This document shows, in pieces, positions 35,964 to 44,552 of a DNA stretch of 64,000 nucleotides. Origin of the DNA: Ruegeria haliotis (GTDB lineage: Bacteria; Pseudomonadota; Alphaproteobacteria; Rhodobacterales; Rhodobacteraceae); contig NZ_JABXWT010000006.1 of the NCBI RefSeq assembly GCF_013377785.1, positions 1 through 64,000 on the forward strand. The letters run 5' to 3'. Numbering within the stretch: position 1 is the stretch's first letter; every line of letters starts with the position of its first letter. The translations under genes were made by a program, and so were the position numbers. The notes beneath the pieces are model-generated. The model had not been told where the DNA came from. It saw nothing but the letters and a program-made list of their open reading frames with translations, and searched no databases.

Positions 35964-36779
35964 TCAGATCGCTTCGCTGACCGCACTCAGGAATTTCTGG
36001 GTGCGCTCTTTCTGCGGGTTGCCGAACAGATCCGCCGGAGGGCCCTGTTCTTCGATTTTGCCGCCGTAAAAAAAGCAAACCCGATCCGAGATATCACGGG
36101 CAAATCCCATCTGGTGGGTCACCATCAACATGGTCAGCTTGTGCTGTGAGACCAGCGCGCGGATCACGTTGGTAACCTCGCCGATCACCTCAGGGTCCAG
36201 AGCCGATGTCACCTCGTCAAACAGCATCACCTTGGGCCGCATCGCCAACGCCCGGGCAATTGCGACGCGCTGCTGCTGGCCGCCGGACAGGCGCGAGGGG
36301 TGCTGATCCTTCTTGTCAATCATGCCGACCAATTCAAGCAATTCCTCGGATCGCTCACGCGCCTCGGTCTTGGACAGGCCAAGAACCTGCACCGGACCTT
36401 CCATGCAGTTTTGCAGAGCGGTCATGTGTGGGAACAGATTGAAATGCTGAAAACACATGCCAATATCGGCGCGTCTTTCACGCAGATAGCGCGTATTAGC
36501 GAGAACCAGTTTGTCGTTTTTCGGCATATGCGTCAAAGGCTTGCCGTCGACATAGATACATCCGCCGTTTATCGTTTCCAGTGTCATCAGCATACGCAGA
36601 ACAGTGGTTTTACCTGAGCCGGACGGCCCGATAATGGATACCATTTCGCCCTCGGCCACATCGAGGTTCAGATCGTCCAACACCACCAGTGGCCCATATG
36701 ATTTGCGAACGTTCGTGAACCGGACCATCGGGGTATCTTCGCCTGTAAGTTCGAGCGGATAGCCTACCAGATTTTGCAT
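35964..36779 (-). CDS. Amino-acid-type ABC transporter ATPase (EhuA-like)
   Basis: A 271-residue PAAT-family ATPase with Walker A GPSGSGKTT, Q-loop MCFQHFNLFPH, signature LSGGQQQR, Walker B VMLFDEVTSALD and H-loop VTHQMG. It begins at ATG 36779, overlapping the permease stop by one base; the ABC domain starts at about residue 18 (MVRFTNVRKSYG). It energises the polar amino-acid-type importer encoded by the three genes upstream. It is similar to EhuA of ectoine importers, but the cargo is not certain. Confidence 0.88.
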   Translation of the reverse strand: MQNLVGYPLELTGEDTPMVRFTNVRKSYGPLVVLDDLNLDVAEGEMVSIIGPSGSGKTTVLRMLMTLETINGGCIYVDGKPLTHMPKNDKLVLANTRYLRERRADIGMCFQHFNLFPHMTALQNCMEGPVQVLGLSKTEARERSEELLELVGMIDKKDQHPSRLSGGQQQRVAIARALAMRPKVMLFDEVTSALDPEVIGEVTNVIRALVSQHKLTMLMVTHQMGFARDISDRVCFFYGGKIEEQGPPADLFGNPQKERTQKFLSAVSEAI

Positions 36780-37447
36780 TAGTTCATTCCCATTTTGCTG
36801 CGGACGCGACCCTCGAACAACCGAACCAGAGCGGCAGTGGGCAGCGAGATAGCCAGAAAGATGAAACCGACCAGTGTGTAGGGTTCCAAAAACCTGTAGT
36901 TTTCCGAGCCGATTGCGTTTGCGGTATGGACAAGTTCATAAACGCCGATCACCGACAGCATTGGCGTGTCCTTGAAAATTCCCACAAGGTAGTTGCCCAT
37001 GCCAGCGAGCGCGAAGGGCAGCGATTGCGGGATGATCACCTGTTTGTAGGTCTGCCAGCGGGTCATGTTCAATGCGGTCGCGGCCTCCCACTGGCCGCGC
37101 GGAACACTTTCGATGCCGCCCCGATAGACCTCGGACAGATAGCACGAGTAATGCAGACCGATGGCGATCATGCCAGCCACCCAAGGGCTGAGGACAAGGC
37201 CGAACTGCGGGCCAACATAAAAGACAAAAAAGATCTGCAGGATCAGCGGGGTCGACCGGATGAACTCGATCCCCTCGCGCAGAATGGTGGTCAGAACCCG
37301 GTTCGAACCGCGCTGCCCAAGGGCCAGAAACAGGCCCAGAACAAGGGCAATCACATATCCGATCCCGGCTGCCATCAGGGTGTTTCCGGTGGCCCACAGC
37401 AGGCGTGGCATGATTTCGGCGACAAAGTCCCAACGCCAGTCAAACAT
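36779..37447 (-). CDS. Amino-acid-type ABC transporter permease (EhuD-like)
   Basis: A 222-residue HisM/GlnP-type permease with about five spans and the coupling motif ESVPRGQWEAATALNMTRWQTYKQVIIPQSL. EFIRSTPLILQIFFVFYVGP is the usual first cytoplasmic segment. It lies 4 bp after the other permease and overlaps the ATPase start. Confidence 0.86.
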   Translation of the reverse strand: MFDWRWDFVAEIMPRLLWATGNTLMAAGIGYVIALVLGLFLALGQRGSNRVLTTILREGIEFIRSTPLILQIFFVFYVGPQFGLVLSPWVAGMIAIGLHYSCYLSEVYRGGIESVPRGQWEAATALNMTRWQTYKQVIIPQSLPFALAGMGNYLVGIFKDTPMLSVIGVYELVHTANAIGSENYRFLEPYTLVGFIFLAISLPTAALVRLFEGRVRSKMGMN

Positions 37448-37451
37448 GATC

Positions 37452-38117
37452 TCAAGCCTTTCCGATTTTGCGGGCCATCGCGCGCTCGGCCCACCGCATG
37501 AATGGTGTCAGTATAAAGCGCGCTAGGACGTAATAGATGATCAGGGCTGTGCCGAAAGCCTGCGCCGACAGGAAGGTCGAACCATTGATCTGCTTAGCCT
37601 CGAACATCAGGTCGGCGACGGAGATCAACGACACCAACGCGGTGCCTTTCAGCAATTCTATCAGCAGATTGCCCCAGGCGGGCAGCATGTTGACCAGCGC
37701 TTGCGGAAGGATAATCCGCCACATGCGCTTGGCCGGGCTCATGTTGATAGCCAGCGCGGCCTCCCATTGACCTCTGGGTGTGGACAGAATGGCGCCCCGT
37801 ACCAATTCGGCTCCATACGCGCCGATGTTCATCCCGACAGCCAGATAACCCGCTGTGAATTTTTCGATGGTGAAGCCGAACAGCGGCATCACGAAGAATA
37901 CCCAATACAACTGAACCAGCAGCGAAGTACCGCGAAATATCTCGATATAGCTGATCGCGGTCCACCGCAGCGCGCGGTATGATGACAGCTTCATCAGCGC
38001 CATCACCAGCGCAATGGCTATACCCAATGCCGCTGACAGAAAAAACAGCGCAACGGTGTTCGCGGTGCCGGTCAGAAGGCGGGGCCAGTATTGGGCGACA
38101 AATTCTAATAGGGTCAT
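37452..38117 (-). CDS. Amino-acid-type ABC transporter permease (EhuC-like)
   Basis: A 221-residue HisQ-type permease with about five spans and the matching coupling motif LSTPRGQWEAALAINMSPAKRMWRIILPQAL (two segments of one loop). I chose ATG 38117; the longer frame adds 17 residues with no membrane or domain character and would overlap the hairpin at 38148. It forms a heterodimer with the next permease. Confidence 0.86.
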   Translation of the reverse strand: MTLLEFVAQYWPRLLTGTANTVALFFLSAALGIAIALVMALMKLSSYRALRWTAISYIEIFRGTSLLVQLYWVFFVMPLFGFTIEKFTAGYLAVGMNIGAYGAELVRGAILSTPRGQWEAALAINMSPAKRMWRIILPQALVNMLPAWGNLLIELLKGTALVSLISVADLMFEAKQINGSTFLSAQAFGTALIIYYVLARFILTPFMRWAERAMARKIGKA

Positions 38118-38147
38118 CAGATTGATTACCTGGTCGGGGTGCAAGGG

Positions 38148-38171
38148 GCGGTGCGCCGGGTGGCGCACCGC
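38148..38171 (-). terminator. Intercistronic hairpin after the Ehu-like binding-protein gene
   Basis: A perfect 10-bp GC-rich stem pairs GCGGTGCGCC (38148-38157) with GGCGCACCGC (38162-38171) around a four-base loop, 9 bp after the binding-protein stop. It has no T-run on the transcribed (minus) strand. Confidence 0.65.
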
Positions 38172-38180
38172 AATCAGTTA

Positions 38181-39026
38181 TCAGCGGTTGGCGCAGGCCC
38201 ATTCCGCAGTTATGTCACCGGGTAGGTGGGATTCGGTGTAGCCGTAGGGAGTCACAGTGGCCATCATTTCATCCGTGCCCATGTATGCTGCCTGTGCCGC
38301 GTTGTATTTTGCCAAGAAGTCCGCATCTTCCGGGCGGAAGCCAATTGCGGCAAAGTTCTTGGTCCAATCCGGCAGAAGGGCGGGGTCGGTGACCTCAAGT
38401 GCGCCGTCGGATTTGTCAGCCAGTTCCTTGACTTCGAAGTAGGTCAGGATGCCCGCATCCGCCCGGCCTGCCTTGACGGCAGCAAAGACCTCGGTCGGGC
38501 CAGGCACCTGCATGATCTGCGCATCGGTCAGGCCTTCTTTTTTGGCGGATTCAACTGTGTTGTATCCCGCGCCGGTCACCATGGTCACGCCCTGATCCAG
38601 AACATCCTTGTAGGTGGTGATGTTCTTGGGGTTGCCTGTAGGCACCAGAAAGGCGTCGCCGAAATTGCCCACTGGTTCGGAAAAATCGATGTTCTGGCAA
38701 CGGCTGTTCAGAATATAAAGGCCGCCGGTCACCATGTCATAGCGGCCCGCTTTCAGGCCCGGAATCAAACCGGCCCAATCGGTGACAACGGTTTCGACAT
38801 TGTCGTACCCCATGCTGGCCAATGTCTCCACGGCGATCTCGTTGACAAAGCCTTCGGCCTGCCCGTCATCGCCGGGATAAGCCCAGATCGGGATATTTGC
38901 GAATCCGATACGCAGCGGCTCACCCGCTGCAATCCGATCCTCGATTGGACCAGCCAGAGCCGATGTTACCGCCATCACAGCAGTAAATGCCGTCGCGCCG
39001 ATCAATTTGAATGTTGCAGTAGTCAT
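38181..39026 (-). CDS. Amino-acid-type ABC transporter solute-binding protein (EhuB-like)
   Basis: A 281-residue family 3 binding protein with a signal peptide (residues 1 to about 25, ending ALA-GP). Ligand-site segments include RIGFANIPIWAYPGDDGQAE, LIPGLKAGRYDMVTGGLYI and YGYTESHLPGDITAEW near the C-terminus. This C-terminal pattern and the arrangement of the middle domain are close to EhuB, which binds ectoine and hydroxyectoine, although the gene cluster lacks the standard ectoine catabolic set. AAGGGAGG precedes the ATG. Confidence 0.86.
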   Translation of the reverse strand: MTTATFKLIGATAFTAVMAVTSALAGPIEDRIAAGEPLRIGFANIPIWAYPGDDGQAEGFVNEIAVETLASMGYDNVETVVTDWAGLIPGLKAGRYDMVTGGLYILNSRCQNIDFSEPVGNFGDAFLVPTGNPKNITTYKDVLDQGVTMVTGAGYNTVESAKKEGLTDAQIMQVPGPTEVFAAVKAGRADAGILTYFEVKELADKSDGALEVTDPALLPDWTKNFAAIGFRPEDADFLAKYNAAQAAYMGTDEMMATVTPYGYTESHLPGDITAEWACANR

Positions 39027-39064
39027 AGTGACCTCCCTTTAGGTTACAAGTGTTGCCTCGGTTA

Positions 39065-39148
39065 TCAGGTTGAAAATTCTGCTATAACCGAAGGCCACGC
39101 CCCAACGCTTTGCCCTGGATGAGAGCTGTTGATCAGGCATTTGCGCAT
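39065..39148 (-). CDS. Possible 27-residue small ORF upstream of the binding-protein gene
   Basis: ATG 39148 is preceded by a very strong ribosome site (GAGGAGGACACGCCC then ATG) and encodes 27 residues beginning MRKCLINSSHPGQ. The stop lies inside an inverted repeat (TCGGTTAT at 39058-39065, ATAACCGA at 39084-39091). I do not recognise the peptide. It could be a leader peptide coupling GcvT-gene translation to the transporter, or the relic of a lost gene's start. Confidence 0.3.
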   Translation of the reverse strand: MRKCLINSSHPGQSVGAWPSVIAEFST

Positions 39149-39177
39149 GGGCGTGTCCTCCTCTTTTCTGATTGGCA

Positions 39178-41637
39178 TCAGGTGTCGCCAAACAGCATCC
39201 GTTTGCTTTTTGGGTCGTAGAACGGAGTCAGACTTATGTCGGCCTCAATCTCCTGACCTTCGACCAGAACCGTGAACGCACCCTGCTCAACCGCGGCTTT
39301 TTCCGTCTCGCCATCCGGCAGGTTCAGCAGACACAGACCCACGGCCGCGCCAACCGACTGGCCCCAGGCCCCGGCGGTGACGTAACCCGCGACCTTGCCG
39401 TCACGCAGCACAGGTTCGTTATGATGCAGCAGCGGCCCCGGATCGCGCAGCTTGACCGAGCACAGGAACGGCCCCTTGTTTTCCGCCTTGCGCGCCAGAT
39501 AGGCATCGCGGCCGGTAAAGGGGATGTCTTTTTTGGTCTTGCAGACAAACTCCATCCCAATCTGGTGCGGGGATTCTGTATAGGCCATGTCGTGGCCCCA
39601 GTGCAGAAACCCTTTTTCCAGTCGCAGTGCGTTCAACGCCTCGCCGCCGATCAGGCGGAGGCCGAATTGTTCTCCGGCTTGCATCAACACCTCGAACACA
39701 TGCTCGGCAAAGTCGGGAGAAACAAAGATCTCCCACCCCATTTCACCGGAATAAGACAGGCGTTGGGCAAAGACTTTGGCATGACCGATATGGAAATGAC
39801 GCAGGCTGTTGAACGGGAACGCTTCGTTCGGGGGATCCACATCATCGCTGACGGCGCGCAGCAGGTCGCGGCTTTTCGGCCCCATGATCCCCAGCACCCC
39901 GTATGAGGCGGTGGCATCGCGCAGGCGCACATCTTCGCCGGGCTGTATCTGATCACGCAGGTGCAGATAGTCACGACGAGTATGTGAGATCGAGCTCATC
40001 ATCATGAAACTGTCATCGGCATGGCGGGCAACGGTCACGTCGCTTTCGATGCCGCCGCGTTCGTTCAACATCAACGTATAGGCCACGCGCCCGGTTTTCA
40101 GCGCCATGTTGTTGGTGCAGATACGTTGCAGAAAGCGTTCGGCGTCGCGGCCTTCAACCATCAGCTTGCCCAGCATGGTATAGTCGATCATCGCAACTTG
40201 TTCGCGTGCGGCTTTCTGTTCCTCGATCGCATAGTCGAACCAGTTCTGACGACCGAAACTGTATTCATATTTCGGCTCAACCCCTTGCGGCGCAAACCAG
40301 CCGGGGCGTTCCCAGCCCTGTGTCTCGGTGAAACAGGCACCACGGGCCTTCATCGGGTGATAGAACGGAGTACGGCGCAGGTTGCGCACGGTCTCGCGCT
40401 GGCGGTTGGGCCAGTGCATCGCATAGGTCAGCACCAGCGTTTCCGGGCAACGTTCGCGCAGATACAGGTCGCGGGCCTGGAAATCCTCACAGCGTTTGGG
40501 ATCCATCTCGCTCAGGTCGATGGGGGGATGGCCGTCGATGATCCACTGCGCCAGCGCCCGGCCCGCGCCCGACCCGGACTGAATCCCGGTCGAGTTCACC
40601 CCGGCCAGAACGAAATACCCTTTCACGTCAGGGGCTTCGCCAAGGGTGAAGCGTCCGTCATAGGAATAGCTTTCCGGCCCGTTGAAAAAGGTGCGGATGC
40701 CGACATCGGGCAGCGGAACCCGCTCCATCGCCAATTCCAGCACCGACATCACATCGTCTTCGACAAAGGGCAGGCTGTCGAACTCGAATGTGTCGGGAAT
40801 ACCGTTCACGGCCCAGGGTTTGGCCTGAAAATGCGCAAAGCCGAACAGCAGCTTGCCAGCATCTTCCTTCCAATAAGTGCCGTCGCAATAGGATCTCAGC
40901 ACAGGCAGATCGCTGGGCAGGTTCTCAATCGCTTCGGTCACCAGATAATAGTGTTCGCAGGCGTGCAGCGGCACCCCGACCCCGTTCTGCTGTCCTAGTT
41001 CACGGGCCCACATCCCCGCGCAGTTGACCACATAATCGGCGGTGATCGTGCCCTGATCAGTACGCACGCCGGTGACCTTGCCGCCTTCGGTCAAAACCTC
41101 TTCGACCTTTATGTTTTCAAAGATCTTGGCCCCCCGCGCGCGCGCGCCCTTGGCCAGCGCGGTGGTCAGATCGATCGGGTTGGCCGAGCCGTCGCTGGGC
41201 ATATAAATGCCCCCCAGAACACCATCCGGGTTCATCAGCGGCCAACGTTCCTGAATCTCGGGCGTCGACATGTAATGTGCGTCGATTCCAAACAATTTGG
41301 CGAAATCGGCCTTGCGCTTAAGCTCGGCCATCCGTTCATCATTCACCGCAACCGAGATTGACCCGGACCGGCGATAGCCCGGATTCTGGCCGGTCTCGGC
41401 CTCAATCTCCTCAAGCAGTTCGATGCCGTATTTGGCAAAGTCGGTTGTCGCGTGGCTGCCCTGCAATTGCCCCACAAGACCAGCTGCGTGCCAGGTTGTG
41501 CCCGAGGTCAGTTGCTTGCGTTCCAGCAGAACAACATCGGTGAGGCCCTGCTTGGCAAGGTGATAAGCTACCGAACAGCCATGTATGCCACCACCGATGA
41601 TGACGACCTGCGCATGGGACGGGAGTTGTTTTTTCAT
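39178..41637 (-). CDS. GcvT-domain FAD-dependent dehydrogenase (dimethylglycine/sarcosine dehydrogenase family)
   Basis: An 819-residue flavoprotein with three parts. The N-terminal DAO-type FAD domain has VVIIGGGIHGCSVAYHLAKQ and the GTTWHAAGL motif, whose histidine carries covalent FAD in dimethylglycine dehydrogenase. A linker domain starts near residue 380. The C-terminal GcvT aminomethyltransferase-like tetrahydrofolate domain runs from about 430 (AMIDYTMLGKLMVEGRDAERF, GYVTAGAWGQSVGAAVGLC). Such enzymes demethylate N-methylated amino acids and pass the one-carbon unit to folate. It follows the M24 and EutA-like genes by 17 bp and lies upstream of the importer, so an imported N-methyl compound is the likely source. 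Confidence 0.88.
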   Translation of the reverse strand: MKKQLPSHAQVVIIGGGIHGCSVAYHLAKQGLTDVVLLERKQLTSGTTWHAAGLVGQLQGSHATTDFAKYGIELLEEIEAETGQNPGYRRSGSISVAVNDERMAELKRKADFAKLFGIDAHYMSTPEIQERWPLMNPDGVLGGIYMPSDGSANPIDLTTALAKGARARGAKIFENIKVEEVLTEGGKVTGVRTDQGTITADYVVNCAGMWARELGQQNGVGVPLHACEHYYLVTEAIENLPSDLPVLRSYCDGTYWKEDAGKLLFGFAHFQAKPWAVNGIPDTFEFDSLPFVEDDVMSVLELAMERVPLPDVGIRTFFNGPESYSYDGRFTLGEAPDVKGYFVLAGVNSTGIQSGSGAGRALAQWIIDGHPPIDLSEMDPKRCEDFQARDLYLRERCPETLVLTYAMHWPNRQRETVRNLRRTPFYHPMKARGACFTETQGWERPGWFAPQGVEPKYEYSFGRQNWFDYAIEEQKAAREQVAMIDYTMLGKLMVEGRDAERFLQRICTNNMALKTGRVAYTLMLNERGGIESDVTVARHADDSFMMMSSISHTRRDYLHLRDQIQPGEDVRLRDATASYGVLGIMGPKSRDLLRAVSDDVDPPNEAFPFNSLRHFHIGHAKVFAQRLSYSGEMGWEIFVSPDFAEHVFEVLMQAGEQFGLRLIGGEALNALRLEKGFLHWGHDMAYTESPHQIGMEFVCKTKKDIPFTGRDAYLARKAENKGPFLCSVKLRDPGPLLHHNEPVLRDGKVAGYVTAGAWGQSVGAAVGLCLLNLPDGETEKAAVEQGAFTVLVEGQEIEADISLTPFYDPKSKRMLFGDT

Positions 41638-41654
41638 GATCTATACCCGTTGAC

Positions 41655-42833
41655 TTAAGTGATAATCGGAAGGTCGCGCGCGGCGCGGCGGGTCAAAAGT
41701 TCGGCCCCGCCTTCGCGGATAACGATGTTTTCCTCGTGCAACATCATCTTGCCGTCGCCAAATGCCAGACCCGGTTCTAAGGTCAGCACCATATCGGCCT
41801 CGATCATGGTGTCGTCCCCGGCCATCAGCGAAGGCCACTCGGTCACCTGCATGCCCAGCCCGTGCCCCATACGGCCGATCTGATGGCCGCTGCATCCGCC
41901 ATCTTCCAGCACTTTGCCCATCGTGGCCCAAAGCTCGGTCGTGGTGATGCCGGGGCGGGCGGCCTGCAATCCGGCCTCGGTGGCGCGCCAGGCCAGATCA
42001 TATGCGGTCTTGGCCGCGTCCGAGGCATGACCGAAGGCAAAATTGCGGTCGAAATCGCAGCTATAGCCGTCGTACAGAGAACCAGTATCCAGCAGCAGCA
42101 TGTCGCCCTCGATGATCACCCGGTCCGTCGGGCGGTTGATCACATCGGTGAATCCGCCGGGGCCGGAACTGCCGACCAGATAGGGCACGTCATCGGCACC
42201 CTTTTGCAGCAGATCGATCTTGAACTTGGCAAAGGCCTGACGCTCGGTATCGCCCGCCTTGATATGATTAGGCAGATCCGCGAATGCGGATGAAGCAATC
42301 GAGCACATGCGCGCGATCTTGGTGATCTCAGCCTCAGATTTCACCATGCGCAGGCTACGCACCACATCGGTGCCATCGGCAATTGAAATACCGTCCAGCC
42401 CCGATTGCAGCCTCCGAAAATCTGCTGCGGGCATGCGAACATGGGTTTCATGACCCATCGGCAGACCAAGGGTGCCGTCGTTTGGCATCACCTCATGCAG
42501 AGTATCTGTTAGCAGGGTGATGCCGTCATCCTCGGGCCGAGGTGCAAGCCAGGTGCGGATATCGGTGACCCATGTCAGCGACATGCTGGGCGCGCCGATT
42601 TCCGGGATCACGGCAATGGGTTTACCCTTGGAAGGAACCACAACGAACCAGGGCCGCGTCGGGCTGAGCCAGAAGATCGTATCAAACCCAGTGAAATACC
42701 GTACCTCGGGCTCGGTGGTCAGCAACATCGCGTCCAGACCACACTGCGCCATTATCTTTTGGGCAGCGTCCGTTCTGCGTTCAAACTCGGACGTGCTGAA
42801 ACCACGGGATGCGGCGGGATGCGGGTCGGTCAT
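41655..42833 (-). CDS. M24-family metallohydrolase (Xaa-Pro aminopeptidase/creatinase fold)
   Basis: A 392-residue pita-bread-fold enzyme with an N-terminal creatinase-like domain and a C-terminal catalytic domain. All five metal ligands can be seen: Asp in LLLDTGSLYD, Asp in SCDFDRNF, His in GHGLGMQ, Glu in LTLEPGLA and Glu in LHEENIVI. It is therefore a metal-dependent hydrolase, unlike creatinase, which lacks the metal. Relatives include ectoine hydrolase (DoeA/EutD) and DMSP lyase DddP. It sits between the EutA-like and GcvT-type genes with short spacing. It could hydrolyse a precursor to an N-methylated amino acid, which is inference. Confidence 0.86.
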   Translation of the reverse strand: MTDPHPAASRGFSTSEFERRTDAAQKIMAQCGLDAMLLTTEPEVRYFTGFDTIFWLSPTRPWFVVVPSKGKPIAVIPEIGAPSMSLTWVTDIRTWLAPRPEDDGITLLTDTLHEVMPNDGTLGLPMGHETHVRMPAADFRRLQSGLDGISIADGTDVVRSLRMVKSEAEITKIARMCSIASSAFADLPNHIKAGDTERQAFAKFKIDLLQKGADDVPYLVGSSGPGGFTDVINRPTDRVIIEGDMLLLDTGSLYDGYSCDFDRNFAFGHASDAAKTAYDLAWRATEAGLQAARPGITTTELWATMGKVLEDGGCSGHQIGRMGHGLGMQVTEWPSLMAGDDTMIEADMVLTLEPGLAFGDGKMMLHEENIVIREGGAELLTRRAARDLPIIT

Positions 42834-42837
42834 GGAG

Positions 42838-43620
42838 TCAGTCCTGTGACGTCAGTTGATGTTGGAAAATGCGGCCAGCGTTGTTCGAGGTGTCGGTGAT
42901 CCCGGCCAGACGGGCCAAGTGCCAGGCCGTCGCCAGGTTGCTGGACAGAACCGGCTTGCCCAGACGGGCCTCGGCCTCGGATATGACGGGCAGAACGCGG
43001 AGGCTGGTGCAAGAAACAAAGACTCCGTCGCAATCTTCACGAGCCCCGACCTCTTGAATTGCGGCCAGAATGCTACCTGAAGAAATCCGGGCGACAGTGA
43101 AATCATCCGATTGATTGAATGACCCCACTGCGCTGACAGTGAAGCCTGCCAGCGCTAGCGTGTCCCGCAACTCAGCGGTGACCTCAGCAGTATAGGGTGT
43201 GATCAAGGCAATCCGCTTCAACCCCAATGCTTGCAGTGCTGCCTTGCAGGCAGTCAGCGGGTTGGTGGTTTTTGCGTTCGGATGTACGCGGCGCAAAATC
43301 TCATCCACCCGCCCCTCGCCGATCATCGTCGCGCCCGAGGTGCAGCAATAGCCGATAACATTAAATTCGAACGCCGGCGGCAATAGCGCGGCGGCCACGG
43401 GCAAGTCAGCCTCCATCTGGCTCAATGTATCCGGGGTCACATCCATTTCATTGGGAATGCGCGCATGGTACAGGGCTACGTCATCGCGCCGCAATGCGGT
43501 TGCGAATTCATGCTCGATGGTCTGATCCGTTTGCAACACGATCAGGCCTACCTTGGCTCGACCACCGAGGCCGGCATCGATGTCAAACCGCAATGCCTGA
43601 ATATGAGGCTCCGGATTCAT
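42838..43620 (-). CDS. Asp/Glu-racemase-superfamily protein (EutA/maleate isomerase-like)
   Basis: A 260-residue protein of the arylmalonate decarboxylase/maleate isomerase family. The two active-site cysteines are in GYCCTSGATMIGEG and VFVSCTSLRVLP. The start is ATG 43620 (MNPEPHIQALRFD); the longer frame runs back across the divergent promoter. EutA proteins of this class occur in ectoine-utilisation clusters beside Ehu transporters, so its presence with an Ehu-like importer and an M24 enzyme is notable. Its own reaction is not known from sequence. It is the first gene of the minus-strand operon. Confidence 0.8.
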   Translation of the reverse strand: MNPEPHIQALRFDIDAGLGGRAKVGLIVLQTDQTIEHEFATALRRDDVALYHARIPNEMDVTPDTLSQMEADLPVAAALLPPAFEFNVIGYCCTSGATMIGEGRVDEILRRVHPNAKTTNPLTACKAALQALGLKRIALITPYTAEVTAELRDTLALAGFTVSAVGSFNQSDDFTVARISSGSILAAIQEVGAREDCDGVFVSCTSLRVLPVISEAEARLGKPVLSSNLATAWHLARLAGITDTSNNAGRIFQHQLTSQD

Positions 43621-43725
43621 ACCGCTGGCTCCAACCCCATGTCGAGCAAAGTCATCCCTCCCATTTACTGCAAAAATCCAGAGCGTCGTTGGTCGATGGC
43701 ATGGAGTTTTCGCTTCTTCATTCAT

Positions 43726-43737
43726 TGGTATATACCA
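43726..43737. promoter_or_regulatory. HutC-type GntR operator
   Basis: The perfect palindrome TGGTATATACCA lies in the 161-bp gap between the EutA-like gene and the divergent GntR gene. Its core GTATATAC fits the HutC-subfamily consensus GTMTAKAC. The GntR protein next to it belongs to that subfamily, so this is very probably its operator. Confidence 0.7.
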
Positions 43738-43781
43738 GTACATGCTGTCGGCCAACAAATTTCTGTGCTAGACAGGCTGAC

Positions 43782-44537
43782 ATGAGCGGACCCGAAGCAA
43801 ATGATCAGGAAAAAAGACCAGCTTTTCTAAAGGTTGCGTCCCATATTCGCAATCAAATCCGCAGCGGTGAACTGGCCGAACATGCAGCCTTACCATCGGA
43901 AAGAACCATCGGAGAACGATTCGGAATCAGCCGGATGACGGCAAGGCGAGCCCTAATTGCCGTGGAAATGGAGGGGTTGGCGTACAGTGCCGGGCGACGA
44001 GGCCGATTCGTTTCTCCTAAGCGGCTGACCTATGACATTAGCCGCACGGTCAGCCTGACCGCCGACGTTGATGGCGGCAGCCAAGAACTGGAAGTTGAGG
44101 TGCTTGCCAAGAAAACCGTACAGGCCGACGGGTTGCTGGCCGAGAAGCTGCGCATTGACCGCGATGAAGCGCTTTTTGAATACACCCGACTCTTTCTACT
44201 CAACGGACTGCCTGCGTTTATCGAGGTGGAGTATGTCGTTGCAAAGTGGTTCCCGGGTTTGTTCAATCATGACCTGCAACAGTCCACAACCCTGCTATTG
44301 GAGAGGGCGTACGGTACGCAGTCTTGTTCAGGCGACATCACCATACGCATGCGCGCCCTTCAGGAGGACGAAGCTCGGCACCTTGGCCTGCCGACCTATC
44401 ACGCGGGTATCGAGTTGGAACAGGTGATCTGCGATGCCACCGAAAGGCCCTTTTGTTACGGCCGCCAGATTTGGCGCGGTGAGCTGGCCAAATTCACCGC
44501 TCGCGCGCTTGTCCGGGGCGAGCGCCCCGGCCTCTAA
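43782..44537 (+). CDS. GntR-family (HutC subfamily) transcriptional regulator
   Basis: A 251-residue regulator. The N-terminal winged helix reads HIRNQIRSGELAEHAALPSE then RFGISRMTARRALIAVEMEG, and the C-terminal UbiC transcription-regulator-associated domain follows (about residues 90-245: RIDRDEALFEYTRLFLLNG, LEQVICDATERPFCYGR). The start is ATG 43782; an upstream in-frame extension covers the operator and is unlikely to be translated. It is divergent from the EutA/M24/GcvT/importer operon and should repress or activate it through the palindrome at 43726. Confidence 0.86.
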   Translation: MSGPEANDQEKRPAFLKVASHIRNQIRSGELAEHAALPSERTIGERFGISRMTARRALIAVEMEGLAYSAGRRGRFVSPKRLTYDISRTVSLTADVDGGSQELEVEVLAKKTVQADGLLAEKLRIDRDEALFEYTRLFLLNGLPAFIEVEYVVAKWFPGLFNHDLQQSTTLLLERAYGTQSCSGDITIRMRALQEDEARHLGLPTYHAGIELEQVICDATERPFCYGRQIWRGELAKFTARALVRGERPGL

Positions 44538-44552
44538 CAGGCAAGTGCAGAA

